A stretch of 64,000 nt of DNA from Pedobacter sp. KBS0701 (GTDB taxonomy: Bacteria; Bacteroidota; Bacteroidia; Sphingobacteriales; Sphingobacteriaceae). A model generated the notes under the pieces. It was not told the origin of the DNA. It did no database searches and worked only from the letters and a program-made list of their open reading frames with translations. The stretch is from assembly GCF_005938645.2 (NCBI RefSeq), contig NZ_CP042171.1, forward strand, positions 3,038,001 to 3,102,000, read 5' to 3'. This document shows positions 31,273-41,592 of the stretch, in pieces. Each line of letters begins with the position of its first letter. Positions within the stretch are counted from its first letter, which is position 1. A program made the translations under genes and the position numbers.

Positions 31273-33126
31273 ATGATAGATTTAGCTTCTCCATTCTTAA
31301 AAGCACTATTAAAACATTCTATAAGTCCTATAGTCATTTTTAAAATAAAGCCGATATTGGTGGTTGTAGCACATAACGATGCTTACCAGGCTTTAATTGA
31401 GCGCGTGGGTGGAAAATCAAAATTAAATAATATAGACATTATCCCAAACCTCGTATCTGATGCTGAAAAAAACATTCTAATTAAAACAGTTCAGAACGTT
31501 TGTGAACTTAAGGAAAAAAGTACGCTGATTATTCATCCCATCTATTCCAACTCACCGAACGTGAAGTGGGAATTGGAATTTTCGCCAGTGTTACAAAATG
31601 ACCGCCCGGTTGAATACCTCGTTTGTTCGTTAAGGGAAATTCCAATGGATGAAAATGACCTTGAGCATATTTTATTTGAACTTGCAGAAAGTGAAGCACG
31701 TTTTAGGGGATTTTTTGAGCAGGCACCTTTAGGCATGTGTGTATTAAAAGGTCCGGAACTGATTACGGAGTATGCAAACGATAATATATTAAAACTTTGG
31801 GGTAAATACAGAAAAGAAGTTATCGGATTACCTTTGGAAGAGGCACGACCGGAATTTGAAAAACAGGAGGCACTTGTTAAACGTGTAAAAGATATCTTCA
31901 AAAACGAACAGCCATTAACACTCAACGAATTAAAACTCTCCACACCAGTTTCGGACGGTTATTTCATCGCTTTTTATGAACCTTTAAAAAATGATAAAAA
32001 CGAAGTAACGAGAATTTTAGTGATTATTAAAGATATTACAGAACAGGTAAACTTTAAAAAAGAACTGCTTAAGGCAAAAGATATTTTAAAAATAGCCATG
32101 GATGCATCAGAAATGGGCTCGTGGAATATCGACTTGGAAAATAAACAAATTCTTCTATCAGAAAGGGCACAGCATATTTATGAACTGGAGAATAACAGAT
32201 TGGGCATTGAGGAAGCCAAATCGTTAATCAGCCCTGAAGATATCAGGCATCTTACTGGTGGCATTAAACATGCATTACACCATCGAAGCGCTTTTAACAT
32301 CGAATATCAGATCAATTTGAATGGCGTCAGTGAAAAGCACAAATGGTTAAGAACTGCTGGAAAAGCCTATTATAATGAGGAGGGAAAAGCTGTTTATATT
32401 GCCGGAGCTGTTCTGGATATTACAGAACATAAGCAGGATGAAATTAGAAAAAATGATTTTATCGGGATGGTAAGTCACGAGCTGAAAACCCCTCTAACCT
32501 CTTTAAGTGCCTACGTACAGCTTTTACAATATAAGTTTAAAGAAACAGATAACAACTTTCCCAATCAGATACTGGATAAGATAAATATTCAATTAAAAAG
32601 AATGTCATTAATGATTGATGGCTTTTTAAACGTATCCTTACTGGAATCTGGTAAAATTTCATTAAACAAAACAAATTTTAACCTTATTGATTTAATTAAA
32701 ACCATTGCTGAAGAAAACAGAATGGTTCTACCCAGCCATTTTATCCAGGTAGTTGGTCCGGAAGAAATGATTCTACATGCTGATATGGAAAAAATTGGCA
32801 ATGTAATTAATAACCTGATTGGCAACGCAGCAAAATACTCGAAAAAAGAATCTCTAATTGCAATAAAATGCGAAATACAAAAAGGTTATATAGTTGTAAG
32901 TGTAGAAGACGAAGGTATAGGTATCAGAGAAGATGATATACCCCGACTTTTTGACCGTTTTTATCGCGTTGAAAGTTCAGATACTAAAACAATTGCAGGA
33001 TTTGGTGTTGGCCTGTACATTTGTGCCGAGATAATTAAAAGGCACAAGGGAGAAATTTGGGCAGAAAGTAAATTAGGAGAAGGTTCTACATTTTATTTCA
33101 GCTTGCCCATCCCAACTGACCAGTAA
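31273..33126 (+). CDS. PAS-domain sensor histidine kinase, no membrane segment
   Basis: The 617-aa product starts at MIDLASPFLK (31273). Order: a PAS-like region to about residue 130, a second PAS (RFRGFFEQAPLGMCVLKGP...) at about 145-265, and a third PAS/PAC at about 270-385. HisKA follows with the phosphoacceptor in MVSHELKTPL near 400, then HATPase with the N box NNLIGNAAKYSK, DEGIGI and GVGLYI. No transmembrane helix is seen, so it is probably a cytoplasmic sensor. No response-regulator gene is adjacent, making it an orphan kinase. Confidence 0.9.
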   Translation: MIDLASPFLKALLKHSISPIVIFKIKPILVVVAHNDAYQALIERVGGKSKLNNIDIIPNLVSDAEKNILIKTVQNVCELKEKSTLIIHPIYSNSPNVKWELEFSPVLQNDRPVEYLVCSLREIPMDENDLEHILFELAESEARFRGFFEQAPLGMCVLKGPELITEYANDNILKLWGKYRKEVIGLPLEEARPEFEKQEALVKRVKDIFKNEQPLTLNELKLSTPVSDGYFIAFYEPLKNDKNEVTRILVIIKDITEQVNFKKELLKAKDILKIAMDASEMGSWNIDLENKQILLSERAQHIYELENNRLGIEEAKSLISPEDIRHLTGGIKHALHHRSAFNIEYQINLNGVSEKHKWLRTAGKAYYNEEGKAVYIAGAVLDITEHKQDEIRKNDFIGMVSHELKTPLTSLSAYVQLLQYKFKETDNNFPNQILDKINIQLKRMSLMIDGFLNVSLLESGKISLNKTNFNLIDLIKTIAEENRMVLPSHFIQVVGPEEMILHADMEKIGNVINNLIGNAAKYSKKESLIAIKCEIQKGYIVVSVEDEGIGIREDDIPRLFDRFYRVESSDTKTIAGFGVGLYICAEIIKRHKGEIWAESKLGEGSTFYFSLPIPTDQ

Positions 33127-33157
33127 TACCCTGAATATCCTTTCGGCAGGAGTAGAA

Positions 33158-33373
33158 TTAAACTTTTACCTCTTCCATAGCTAATTTAATGTTAACCGCC
33201 ACCAAGCCACGCTCGTGTAATTCAATTTCAAAAACTATTTTCGAGTTTATATTAATCCGATCAGATACATCATCTAACTGAAAATGGATATCCTGACCGT
33301 TTTCGTCAATAATGATTCCATGCCCATTTTCAAAGTCAATCTGGATAACGTCTCCCTTCCTATTCAATCCCAT
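33158..33373 (-). CDS. Cold-shock-domain-like small protein
   Basis: The 71-aa product (MGLNRKGDVIQIDFENGHGI...) has the strand pattern of a cold-shock domain (GDVIQIDFENGHGIIIDENG, DIHFQLDDV, IVFEIELHERGLVAVNI). The aromatic RNP1/RNP2 residues are weakly kept: GHGIII in place of KGFGFI. It is probably a diverged CSD-fold nucleic-acid-binding protein. It converges on the histidine kinase gene with 31 bp between. Confidence 0.7.
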   Translation of the reverse strand: MGLNRKGDVIQIDFENGHGIIIDENGQDIHFQLDDVSDRININSKIVFEIELHERGLVAVNIKLAMEEVKV

Positions 33374-33655
33374 TGCAGAATTTATTTTTTATAAATAATT
33401 GGCAATTATAACCAATTTACGTATAATTAAAAATACATAAATCAATTTTTTTGTACAACCTTCAGTGATGATTGATACGGTTTTAGTTACTAAAACGAAT
33501 TAATGCAAGCAAACAGGCAATTCTGCGTCAATAAAATATTAAACAATATTTTCACAAGCAACTGTTTTACAACTTGTTATTATAAATAAAAAATTTTATT
33601 TTTATAACACCAAGTCGATTTGTGCTTTTTATTAACTGAATTAATCATCTCCACT

Positions 33656-33856
33656 ATGAAAAATTTCACCTCAACCCCGAGTACTAAAGAAGAAATTGTC
33701 GCATTATCTGAAGAAACCGATCGAAATTATTGGGCAAACCGCTTAGGAGTAAGTTCTGAAGTGTTAAAGTCAGCTGTTAGGGCCACCAGGTGTATTACAC
33801 TGAACCAGATTACCGCTTATTTGAATCAACAAAAGAAAATGATTAGTATTTCCTGA
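33656..33856 (+). CDS. DUF3606 family small protein
   Basis: The 66-aa product starts at MKNFTSTPSTKEE (33656). The motif RNYWANRLGVSSEVLKSAVR matches the DUF3606 pattern (YWTKKWGVT-type core followed by a helix). Function is unknown. I prefer the ATG at 33656 over one 36 bp upstream, because the upstream residues (MCFLLTELIIST) are not part of the domain. Confidence 0.7.
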   Translation: MKNFTSTPSTKEEIVALSEETDRNYWANRLGVSSEVLKSAVRATRCITLNQITAYLNQQKKMISIS

Positions 33857-33913
33857 TTTTTGTACATTAATTGTCAACAGTTTTAATAGAAGGTCTTCTT
33901 TCCGGGCAGGCCG

Positions 33914-34281
33914 ATCGTGTGGACACATCTTTTTTAAGTATTTTTAGGCGTTTTGCCAGCCAACTTTAATAAAGCACGGATTTTAACCAAGGACGCTGTC
34001 AATCCCAGGAGCCGGGGGAAATCAAAAAAACAGGTGCACAACAGTAAAAATGACACTAACAAACCTGAAACGCAGTGGTTTTGTGTTCATAACCGATGAT
34101 TTAATTTTAAAAAATATTGAACACAAAACGAAGTGCCGCTGTTTTTTTGATGCGCGTGAGATTGCGCAAAAGGCTCATTGCTGGATTGACAAAGCGCTTT
34201 GGGTACTTTGGCGCTCCAAAATGCCATGCCCAGCGGCATAGAGCGATAGAAGAATGTTATAATTAATTGTGTCCACACGAT
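33914..34281. mobile_element. MITE-like element with 14-bp terminal inverted repeats
   Basis: ATCGTGTGGACACA at 33914-33927 and its exact complement at 34268-34281 bound 368 bp without a convincing gene. The interior has short palindromes (for example AAGCGCTTTGGGTACTTTGG) and frames under 65 codons. No clear target-site duplication is seen at the ends, and no transposase lies nearby. A MITE, or a degraded piece of a larger element, fits best. Confidence 0.45.
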
Positions 34282-34457
34282 AGGCGCAGGCGGGAATCTT
34301 AATAAAATAAGCTTTAAGATCTCCAATGGACCCGATAGATATCTGGTTGGGAATGACGATCGCTCGAATTCCCAACAAAAGGCTATTTTTTATGATTTTT
34401 CAAATAAATCAAACATCCAGGTAGCAATCGGTGAGGCAACTTCTATATTAGCAAGTT

Positions 34458-34778
34458 TTAATATTTTAACCTCGCAGCGCAATAAGCCAAAAGGTGTGTT
34501 GATTCTTTTGAAATCTTTTTATGGCTAAGGCTAGCTTTGATATGTCCAACTGCATTTCCAAGTTTATCCTCCAAAAGATCAAGCATATTCATCAGGTTTT
34601 CTGGTGCTACAGTTAAGGATAACATGGGGTAATATTTATGCTCCAGAACTTTTCGCTGACTATCTGTAGCTAAATCCAATGTCCACTCTTCATTTGCAGA
34701 AAAACCATATTCGTGCCTGGTATTGTTCAATTCGTACAAGAAAACTTTGGCCTGATTTTTTTGATCGTTATTTACCAT
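34458..34778 (-). CDS. Unrecognised 106-aa protein, coupled to small gene
   Basis: The product starts MVNNDQKNQAKVFLYELN (34778), a start chosen because its ATG overlaps the stop of the small gene upstream by 11 bp, as in translational coupling. It looks soluble with alternating charged and hydrophobic residues (SLTVAPENLMNMLDLLED). I do not recognise a family. The longer frame to 34808 would overlap the small gene further and is less likely. Confidence 0.6.
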   Translation of the reverse strand: MVNNDQKNQAKVFLYELNNTRHEYGFSANEEWTLDLATDSQRKVLEHKYYPMLSLTVAPENLMNMLDLLEDKLGNAVGHIKASLSHKKISKESTHLLAYCAARLKY

Positions 34779-34899
34779 TTTTACCGGTTTTTTTGGCGAA
34801 AGGATCAATTTCTGTTTTTGCCGTTTTGCCTTTTCCCGATTGGTAATCTGAAGGTGCCTTTTTATTTACACTGGCTTCTTTCTTTTTGTCTCTACTCAT
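34768..34899 (-). CDS. Small Lys-rich protein, 43 aa
   Basis: ATG at 34899 opens MSRDKKKEASVNKKAPSDYQ, continuing to KTGKNGK and TAA at 34770-34768. It is very rich in Lys and has no hydrophobic core, so it is probably disordered and nucleic-acid- or partner-binding if real. Its last 11 bp overlap the start of the next gene on the same strand. The coupling is the main support. Confidence 0.5.
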   Translation of the reverse strand: MSRDKKKEASVNKKAPSDYQSGKGKTAKTEIDPFAKKTGKNGK

Positions 34900-35141
34900 A
34901 AAATAAATGTTTACTGTTAGCTAAGACCAATCATCATTGCTTAAACAATTCGGTGGTTGGAATAAGAAATACTCATCCGATAAGATTAGCAAATACTATA
35001 GTGGTACATCAGCGAGAGAAAAGAAGTAATTGTATTACTGATATAAACAAATATACATTTATTAATGGTTAAAACAGTCATAGAAGTCTGGTTATCAGAA
35101 TATCTTTTATTTAAAAATCAAAAGAAAAGTATTGCAAATAA

Positions 35142-35175
35142 AAAAGGGTCGAAAAATTAATTCCAACCCTTTATA
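35142..35175 (-). terminator. Terminator after the OmpA-like lipoprotein gene
   Basis: On the minus strand AAAGGGT, a loop TGGAATTAATTTTTCG and ACCCTTTTTTA form a hairpin with a T run. Confidence 0.8.
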
Positions 35176-35196
35176 TGCTTAAATTATTTTAAACTT

Positions 35197-36060
35197 TTAT
35201 TTTTGAGATTGCTCAGGCGCTTTTCCAATCAGATCCATAAACTGATCCAGTTTAGGTGTAATGATAATCTGTGTACGTCTGTTTTTGGCTTTTCCGCCTG
35301 GTGTATTGTTATCGGCAATTGGATTAAACTCTCCACGTCCACCAGCAGTTAAACGCTTAGGGTCAACAGCATACTTCGTCTGCAATACCTGTACTACTGA
35401 TGAAGCACGTAAGGCACTTAAATCCCAGTTGTTACGGATGTTTGTTTGAGCAATAGGTACATTATCAGTATTACCTTCTATCAACACATCATAAGTATCG
35501 TAATCTTTAATAATTTTGGCAATTTTGCTTAAAGTTTCGCCAGCTTTATCAGAAACTTCATAGCTACCTGATTTATATAACATGTTATCAGCTAAAGAGA
35601 TGTATACTACACCTTTAAGTACCTGTACATCAACATCCCCCAACTCTTCACGGCTTAACGATCTTGTTAAGTTATTAGTTAACACCATATTAAGTGAATC
35701 GCTTTTATTTTTGGCATTTACTAACTGTTTGATATATTTATTTGAACTGTTAATCTCATCAACCAGTTTTGAAATGTTAACATTTCCCTGGCTACTGGAA
35801 TTTAAACATTTGTTCAAAGCATCTTGCAGTGCCGTTACATTGGCCTTTTCTGATGCGATCTGCTCTTCTAAACTTTTAACCCTGCTGGTGCTTCCGCTAA
35901 GCTCACGCTGACTATCCTGGTATTTATTACTAAGCTCCTGATTTCTATCTCTTAACTTGGCATACGTATCCTGAAGTTCAGCGTACTTCTTATTGCTTAC
36001 GCATCCTGCAGCAAGTGCAAGTGTAAAGAGCATTATGGGAATTGATTTGTATAATTTCAT
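35197..36060 (-). CDS. OmpA-family lipoprotein with coiled coil
   Basis: The 287-aa product has a lipoprotein signal (MKLYKSIPIMLFTLALAAGC). A coiled coil (residues of about 28-100, KYAELQDTYAKLRDRNQELS...) follows, then an OmpA-like peptidoglycan-binding domain with the NTDNVPI motif, NWDLSALRASSVV and GRGEFNPIADN...NRRTQI. It probably anchors the outer membrane to peptidoglycan. It is a single-gene unit with a terminator downstream. Confidence 0.92.
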   Translation of the reverse strand: MKLYKSIPIMLFTLALAAGCVSNKKYAELQDTYAKLRDRNQELSNKYQDSQRELSGSTSRVKSLEEQIASEKANVTALQDALNKCLNSSSQGNVNISKLVDEINSSNKYIKQLVNAKNKSDSLNMVLTNNLTRSLSREELGDVDVQVLKGVVYISLADNMLYKSGSYEVSDKAGETLSKIAKIIKDYDTYDVLIEGNTDNVPIAQTNIRNNWDLSALRASSVVQVLQTKYAVDPKRLTAGGRGEFNPIADNNTPGGKAKNRRTQIIITPKLDQFMDLIGKAPEQSQK

Positions 36061-36134
36061 AATATTACTTTATTTGTTAATACTGCATCAGCAAATTCCT
36101 TGCCGTAAAGTTTTTGCATCGCCCGCAGCTGATG

Positions 36135-38642
36135 TTAAAAGGTGTTAATTTTTACCGAATCGAAGCTTGCCAATGCCTTGTATGTTCTTAATCCTATACT
36201 ACCCGATTGGTATTGATTATCTGTTGCCGAAAGCACAGGTTGAACTGATCCGTTTATAAAAAAATCAAATTTATCTCCCTTCGCCACTATCTTTAAAGTA
36301 TACAATTCGTTCATTTTAACAGGATATTTTCCAGAACGTATCACCGTCCATTTTTGTCCATTAGCTTTTCCAAATATGACGCTTCCGTTGGGTTGATCTA
36401 AGCCTACATAATATCCCTGGTAAGCATCAGGACCAATTGCAGGGTTAGAAACCCTGAAAATTAAACCAGCATCTCCTGCGGTATTGATTTTTACATCTGC
36501 CTGATAAGTAAAATCTTTAAAGTCTGTTCCATTGGCCAAATATTTAGACCCATTTATGCCATAACCACCAGAGCCTGCATTTGATGCAGCGTTCATCTCC
36601 CCATCTTTCCAAAACCAGCCACCGCCATAAAAAACCCAATTGCTGGCCATTCCCTGATCAAAGTTTTCAACCAAAGTTTTATTTACTTTTTTTGGCTCTC
36701 CGATTACAGGGAAACAGCTTAGTCGGATATTTTCAGATCCGTATGGTACCAGGATAACTTCTTCCTGTTTTTCAGCTGATGCAACTGGACTAAAGGGCAC
36801 ATCAAAAGCAGACACTTTATTGTAACCTAAACCCCATGATGGAATCTTTTTTGCCTGAACCTTTATTTTAACCGGTGTACTTGCCGCAATAAAAGGATTC
36901 GATGGCATTTCCGATTTCAGCACGGCAACATTACTTAAACCACTTTTACCGATCATTAAGCCATAATTCCACGCCGATTCGGGATGGATTTCGTAATCTG
37001 TAAAGCCAGCAACAGGATGCGTTTTGGTTACCTTATTTGTCGCTTTAATTTCCAGGGCATAAACAACAGGTCCACGTTCTATACTTATAGAATTGTTTAC
37101 CTGCGCACTGGTCGTAATTTCCATTGGAAAATTCAGTTCTAATTGATCGTGATTTTTCCATTCACGGGCTATGGCAAACATTTCTCCAGCTTTTACACCT
37201 TTTAATGTAGCTCCATTTAACCTAATGCCTGGTTTTACACTCCATGCTGGAATTCTTAAAATTAATGGAAAGGATGTACTAACGGCAACTTCTATTTTTA
37301 ACCTGATCTGTTCTTCGAAAGGGTAATTGGTTTCTTCGGTAATTTTTATTTTTTTGTTTTCGGCTACCACAGTTTCTATTTCCATAGGACCATAGGTAAT
37401 TACGGCCAAACCCTTCTCTGGAGTAGCTACCACACTACTTTTCACAAAATAAGGCCAGCCCATGTGCATATTATAGCGGCAGCAGCCATAGCCTGAATAT
37501 GGGCTGGAAACGATACCTGTAGCATAATCCTGATTAAAGCCATGCTCGCCATGAATACTCTGTACCTGATTGGGTAATGTGTAATAGGAGTGATTTTTAA
37601 AATCCCGGCTAAACTGAGCAGGCAAAGCATTAAAGGCCACTTTCTCCAGCTGATCGCCAATTTTTGCATCGTGAATAACCTTTGCTGCAGTCTCTAAACT
37701 CTGCATCCATTCTACTACCGTACAGGTTTCTACCCCTTCTATACTGCTTGTACCAGCCAAAAATTCAGTTCCGGAACCTAAACCTTCTGGCTGACCGTGG
37801 TCGCGCATAATATGTGCGATACCTTTAGAGAGTGCTTCAAGATTAGATGGAAGATCTTGAAGTTGTGCATAAACTACAGGAAATTTTAAAGCCTGAGCCA
37901 CATTAACCATGTGTTTTGGCTGAAAATCATCACCGAAAAAGTAAAATCCGTTATTGCTATAAATATCAATCCAGGGGTATGCCTGTTGTTTTAACTTTTC
38001 TACAAGTTTTAGTAAATCCTGATCACCGGTTTTATTGTAAAGCCAAATGGCAATTTCCATGTTATCGCCTGCTCTAGCCTTAGCCCACTCTTTCAATGGA
38101 TCAGCATCGAGATTATCGAGTTCATATTTAAAATATCTGGAGAGAAATGGAAGAACCCTTTTATCATTTGTGGCTTCGTAATAGCTTTGCAAAGCATACA
38201 TCATTGGCATACGCGGCCACCAGTCTTTCATTTTCGTTGGACCAAATAATCCGTTAGCTTGTTGATTGTTTAAAGTCCAATCGATATACTTTTGTGCTTT
38301 CGCTTTTAGCACAGGATCATCTAAAGTATAAGCCAATGCGACTAAACCTTTAACATAATAGGGTACACGCTCCCATCCATTTCCATCACCTCCCAGCCAA
38401 TCAGAATTTTTGCCTAGATTATCTTTTTCAGGGTACAGCGCTTCGGCCATTCCGGTTGCACCATCTCTTTGTTGTTCCAGCTGCTTTAATAACCATCCCC
38501 TGGCTTTAATACTGCCTATTGGTAATTGCACATAAACATGCTGTTTTAACGGAGCTTTATTAAACTCTGTTAAACTTTGAGCATATAATGCATGAATAGA
38601 CAGAACGAGCAGGAAATAAATTAGGGTAAATATTCTTTTCAT
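36135..38642 (-). CDS. GH127 family (beta-L-arabinofuranosidase-like) enzyme
   Basis: The 835-aa exported product (MKRIFTLIYFLLVLSIHALYAQ signal, written here only as its start) has the GH127 (DUF1680) fold. The zinc and catalytic signature is visible: ETCTVVEWMQSLE, with Glu and Cys, and GYGCCRYNMHMG, with two adjacent Cys. In the characterised GH127 enzyme the first of such a Cys pair is the nucleophile. A C-terminal DUF1080/laminin-like beta-sandwich follows (residues of about 650-835). A GH127 relative (for example GH146-like) cannot be excluded. I chose Met at 38642. Confidence 0.85.
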   Translation of the reverse strand: MKRIFTLIYFLLVLSIHALYAQSLTEFNKAPLKQHVYVQLPIGSIKARGWLLKQLEQQRDGATGMAEALYPEKDNLGKNSDWLGGDGNGWERVPYYVKGLVALAYTLDDPVLKAKAQKYIDWTLNNQQANGLFGPTKMKDWWPRMPMMYALQSYYEATNDKRVLPFLSRYFKYELDNLDADPLKEWAKARAGDNMEIAIWLYNKTGDQDLLKLVEKLKQQAYPWIDIYSNNGFYFFGDDFQPKHMVNVAQALKFPVVYAQLQDLPSNLEALSKGIAHIMRDHGQPEGLGSGTEFLAGTSSIEGVETCTVVEWMQSLETAAKVIHDAKIGDQLEKVAFNALPAQFSRDFKNHSYYTLPNQVQSIHGEHGFNQDYATGIVSSPYSGYGCCRYNMHMGWPYFVKSSVVATPEKGLAVITYGPMEIETVVAENKKIKITEETNYPFEEQIRLKIEVAVSTSFPLILRIPAWSVKPGIRLNGATLKGVKAGEMFAIAREWKNHDQLELNFPMEITTSAQVNNSISIERGPVVYALEIKATNKVTKTHPVAGFTDYEIHPESAWNYGLMIGKSGLSNVAVLKSEMPSNPFIAASTPVKIKVQAKKIPSWGLGYNKVSAFDVPFSPVASAEKQEEVILVPYGSENIRLSCFPVIGEPKKVNKTLVENFDQGMASNWVFYGGGWFWKDGEMNAASNAGSGGYGINGSKYLANGTDFKDFTYQADVKINTAGDAGLIFRVSNPAIGPDAYQGYYVGLDQPNGSVIFGKANGQKWTVIRSGKYPVKMNELYTLKIVAKGDKFDFFINGSVQPVLSATDNQYQSGSIGLRTYKALASFDSVKINTF

Positions 38643-39022
38643 AAAAGACATATTGGTTAGATAATGTTTTATAAAACTAGTAAATATACATGGAATATTA
38701 AAACGATTTAGTAAGCTTATATTTAAAACATGAAATATCTGGAGACACTGCTTTCCAGGTTAAAAAATTCAGAAACTATAGGAGTACCAGATGTAAAATT
38801 CTTCAGTAAGCAATTGTTTGAGGTTCAAGGGTGAAAGCATTGTTAACTAAAAATTATTTCAGGCAATACTGTTTGTAGCACAGGCAACGGCCAGGTATTT
38901 ACCCCGATTATATAAGTTCAGCAATGCGATCGTTAGTCTGAGCGTAGCAAGATTTCTTGAGATAGATAAATCGCAAATAAATACCCTTCGACTACGCTAC
39001 CATTTACAGACTCCAAAAAAAG

Positions 39023-39115
39023 GTCGTCACCACGACCGAAGCAACGCGAAGTGGAGAGATCTATCAAAACAGATTTTGCTTCACAAAGCCTTCAGGTTCT
39101 CGACTGCGTTACCGA
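39023..39115 (+). repeat. Dispersed repeat CGACCGAAGCAACGCGAAG, copy 2
   Basis: This copy is collinear with 50129-50210 and with the minus-strand copy at 18733-18812. Just downstream (39190-39235) is CATATTGATTTTATAC and AATAAATTATCCCTC, which recurs at 50255-50295 in the same position relative to the copy there. The rest of 38652-39387 (for example a CTTCGACTACGCTACCATT fragment) has no gene I can support. Confidence 0.65.
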
Positions 39116-39387
39116 TGTAAACTCGGTACAGGTAGCACTCCGCTTAAAATGACGGTAATTCTGGGAGATTTTTACGCTTAGATTAATTGATGTCACTCAT
39201 ATTGATTTTATACAATAAATTATCCCTCTAGGTGACATCATTTTGCGATTTATCCCTTAACTTAATAACATTGAGCACTCACCTTCATAAAAAGATAGTA
39301 ATGGAAAGAAAGACTGCTCTGACCGAAAAGCATTAAACCTGCTTTACAAAAAATTCAACCTTTTTAAGCGCAAATGCTTTACCTCTG

Positions 39388-41373
39388 TTATTTCTTTGCA
39401 AAGGTAAGGCCTTGCCAGGTATCTGTCCTGAATGGTGACGCTGGCAAGCCATCGTTACTAACCAGGTTACAAAGAGGATTATTTCCCCATGCATAACGAA
39501 CAGCAACAGGATTTGCGACCTGATCGCTACTGACAATAATCTGATTTCCCTTGATACTTGCTTTGGCCCAATAAAATTTCTTATCTGCTCCGGCAATGGC
39601 AAAACCTTTTAGCGCCTTACCATCTGCCGTTTTTAAACCATTTTGGCTATTGCCAAACGTTAATATAATCTGTTTTCCTTCAATTTTATTTGATTGGTAA
39701 ACGGGGCCGGAATAATTTATTTTTTGGCCATACGTTTTAGCCAAGGCAATTAACGCCAATCTTCTACCTACCTCTTGTTTGTTTTTAGGGTGAATATCTT
39801 TTGCATCGCCGATATCAATAATTGTGGCCATGCCTGTATTTGGCAAAGCAAGTGTTTTTTGCTGTGCCTCCCTAAGTTCTGCCCAGGCAGATTGTGATGG
39901 CTCATTATCGATCTGCATAAAATTAGCCAACTGAACAAAATAGAATGGAAAATCTCCCTGAGCCCATTTCTGACGCCAATCTTTGATCATTGTTGGAAAT
40001 AACTCGCGGTACTGGTAAGCTCTATCAGCATTACTTTCTCCCTGATACCAAATAGCACCTTTAATGGAGAATTGCAGATAAGGATGAATCATGGCATTAT
40101 ATAAAACTGTTGGGCGATTTGGGCCATTTTCTTCATAAGGCTTAGGCTCAATATTTTTAAAATCTAAACCTATTTTATATTTCCAATCTCCCGCAAGCGA
40201 AATTTTTTCACCCGCATTATTTGTCACATTTAAATCTTTCGCCTCTCCATAAATGCCACCGCCGCCACCGCTATCAAAAACACGAACGGTAATGATATTT
40301 TCGCCTGGTTTGAGTAAATCTGCAGGTATGGCATAACTTCTACCTACGTTATAGCCAACCGTTTCGCCAACTTTTACACCATTTACATAAGTGATATCAT
40401 TATCATCTATGGTTCCGAGATTAAGCTTTATGCCGTTTGTTTTCCAATTTTCCGGAATAGTCACTCTCCTGCTAAACCATACAATACCATCGAAATTTTT
40501 AAGTGCAGCTTCTTCCCACAAAGTTGGCAAAGTCATGCTTTTCCAGTCTGTAGTTTCTGCTGTGACCCATTTAAGCTGCCCAGCCTGATAACCAGAATCC
40601 TTTTCAGTGGTCATCTTAACCCAGTTGCTTACTTTTTCGTTGTAAGAAACGGTTGAAGGGTTAATACCTGCTTGTTGGATTTTATCAACTGCAGCAGAAA
40701 AATCGGACATTTTTTTAAGCGATTCGGCGCTCGTCCATGCTTCGGCGATCGTTCCCCCCCAGGAAGTATGGATCAGGCCGATAGGAATTTTAGTTTTTTC
40801 ATATACTTCGCGGGCGAAGAAATATGCGGTAGAAGAAAACCCGGCAATATATTTTGGACTACATTCCTGCCATCCACCATTTGCAACTTTGGCATCGTTT
40901 ATAGGAAAATTGCTGGTTATGTGATCTGCCTGCAATAAACGGATATTTGGATATTTAGCTCCAGCTATTTCTTTTTCGCTATTGAGGATTTTGCCCCAGC
41001 CTGCCAGTGGCATTTCCATGTTTGACTGCCCGGAACAGATCCATACATCGCCAATCAATACATTATTGAGCACCAGCAACTCTCCATCTGATATGGTTAT
41101 GGTATACGGCCCTCCATAACCTGGGGTTGCCACTTTAATTTTCCAATTACCATTGGCATCGGCAATAGCACCATAATTAATTTTATTCCAGGAAACCATT
41201 ACTTTAACTGCCTTACCTGCATTTGCTTTGCCCCAGATTGCAGCGTTGGTTTTCTGCTGTAAAACCATATTATTGCCAAAAACTGAAGGTAATAAGATTT
41301 TAGCTTGTGCAAAAGCAGATATGCAAAGTAATAATGCAATGAGAAGTATGGATTTTAACCTTTGGGCGCTCAT
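39388..41373 (-). CDS. Sialate O-acetylesterase-like (SASA) enzyme
   Basis: The 661-aa exported product (signal MSAQRLKSILLIALLLCISA...) has the SASA/SGNH nucleophile motif CSGQSNMEMPLAGW and the C-terminal catalytic DAKDIHPKNKQEVGRRLA (Asp-x-x-His). Between them is an inserted carbohydrate-binding beta-sandwich (WFSRRVTIPENWKTNGIKLNLGTIDDND...). It removes acetyl esters, probably from a polysaccharide. Sialic acid is one family substrate, but in plant-polymer loci related enzymes act on acetylated pectins. The assignment to a sugar is uncertain. Confidence 0.88.
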   Translation of the reverse strand: MSAQRLKSILLIALLLCISAFAQAKILLPSVFGNNMVLQQKTNAAIWGKANAGKAVKVMVSWNKINYGAIADANGNWKIKVATPGYGGPYTITISDGELLVLNNVLIGDVWICSGQSNMEMPLAGWGKILNSEKEIAGAKYPNIRLLQADHITSNFPINDAKVANGGWQECSPKYIAGFSSTAYFFAREVYEKTKIPIGLIHTSWGGTIAEAWTSAESLKKMSDFSAAVDKIQQAGINPSTVSYNEKVSNWVKMTTEKDSGYQAGQLKWVTAETTDWKSMTLPTLWEEAALKNFDGIVWFSRRVTIPENWKTNGIKLNLGTIDDNDITYVNGVKVGETVGYNVGRSYAIPADLLKPGENIITVRVFDSGGGGGIYGEAKDLNVTNNAGEKISLAGDWKYKIGLDFKNIEPKPYEENGPNRPTVLYNAMIHPYLQFSIKGAIWYQGESNADRAYQYRELFPTMIKDWRQKWAQGDFPFYFVQLANFMQIDNEPSQSAWAELREAQQKTLALPNTGMATIIDIGDAKDIHPKNKQEVGRRLALIALAKTYGQKINYSGPVYQSNKIEGKQIILTFGNSQNGLKTADGKALKGFAIAGADKKFYWAKASIKGNQIIVSSDQVANPVAVRYAWGNNPLCNLVSNDGLPASPFRTDTWQGLTFAKK

Positions 41374-41592
41374 ATTTTAATCTATTTTTTGATGATTAGA
41401 AAGCGAATGTACGTTTTCTACCGATCAACATCAATATATAAGCCTGCTGCACACAAAATTTATGGCTAATGAGATAAAATTCATACAAATTAGTTTGGGT
41501 AAGAACATCATTTTACTTATTTTGCAGGTCTTAAAGAACGGTGCTGGATTTAATATCTATAGCTCCAAATGTTCTCTCAAATAAAAGAATTA

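Noticed and set aside
34050..34241. A 63-codon frame inside the MITE-like element
   Set aside because: It overlaps an opposite-strand frame of similar length in a region bounded by inverted repeats. No conserved motif is seen.
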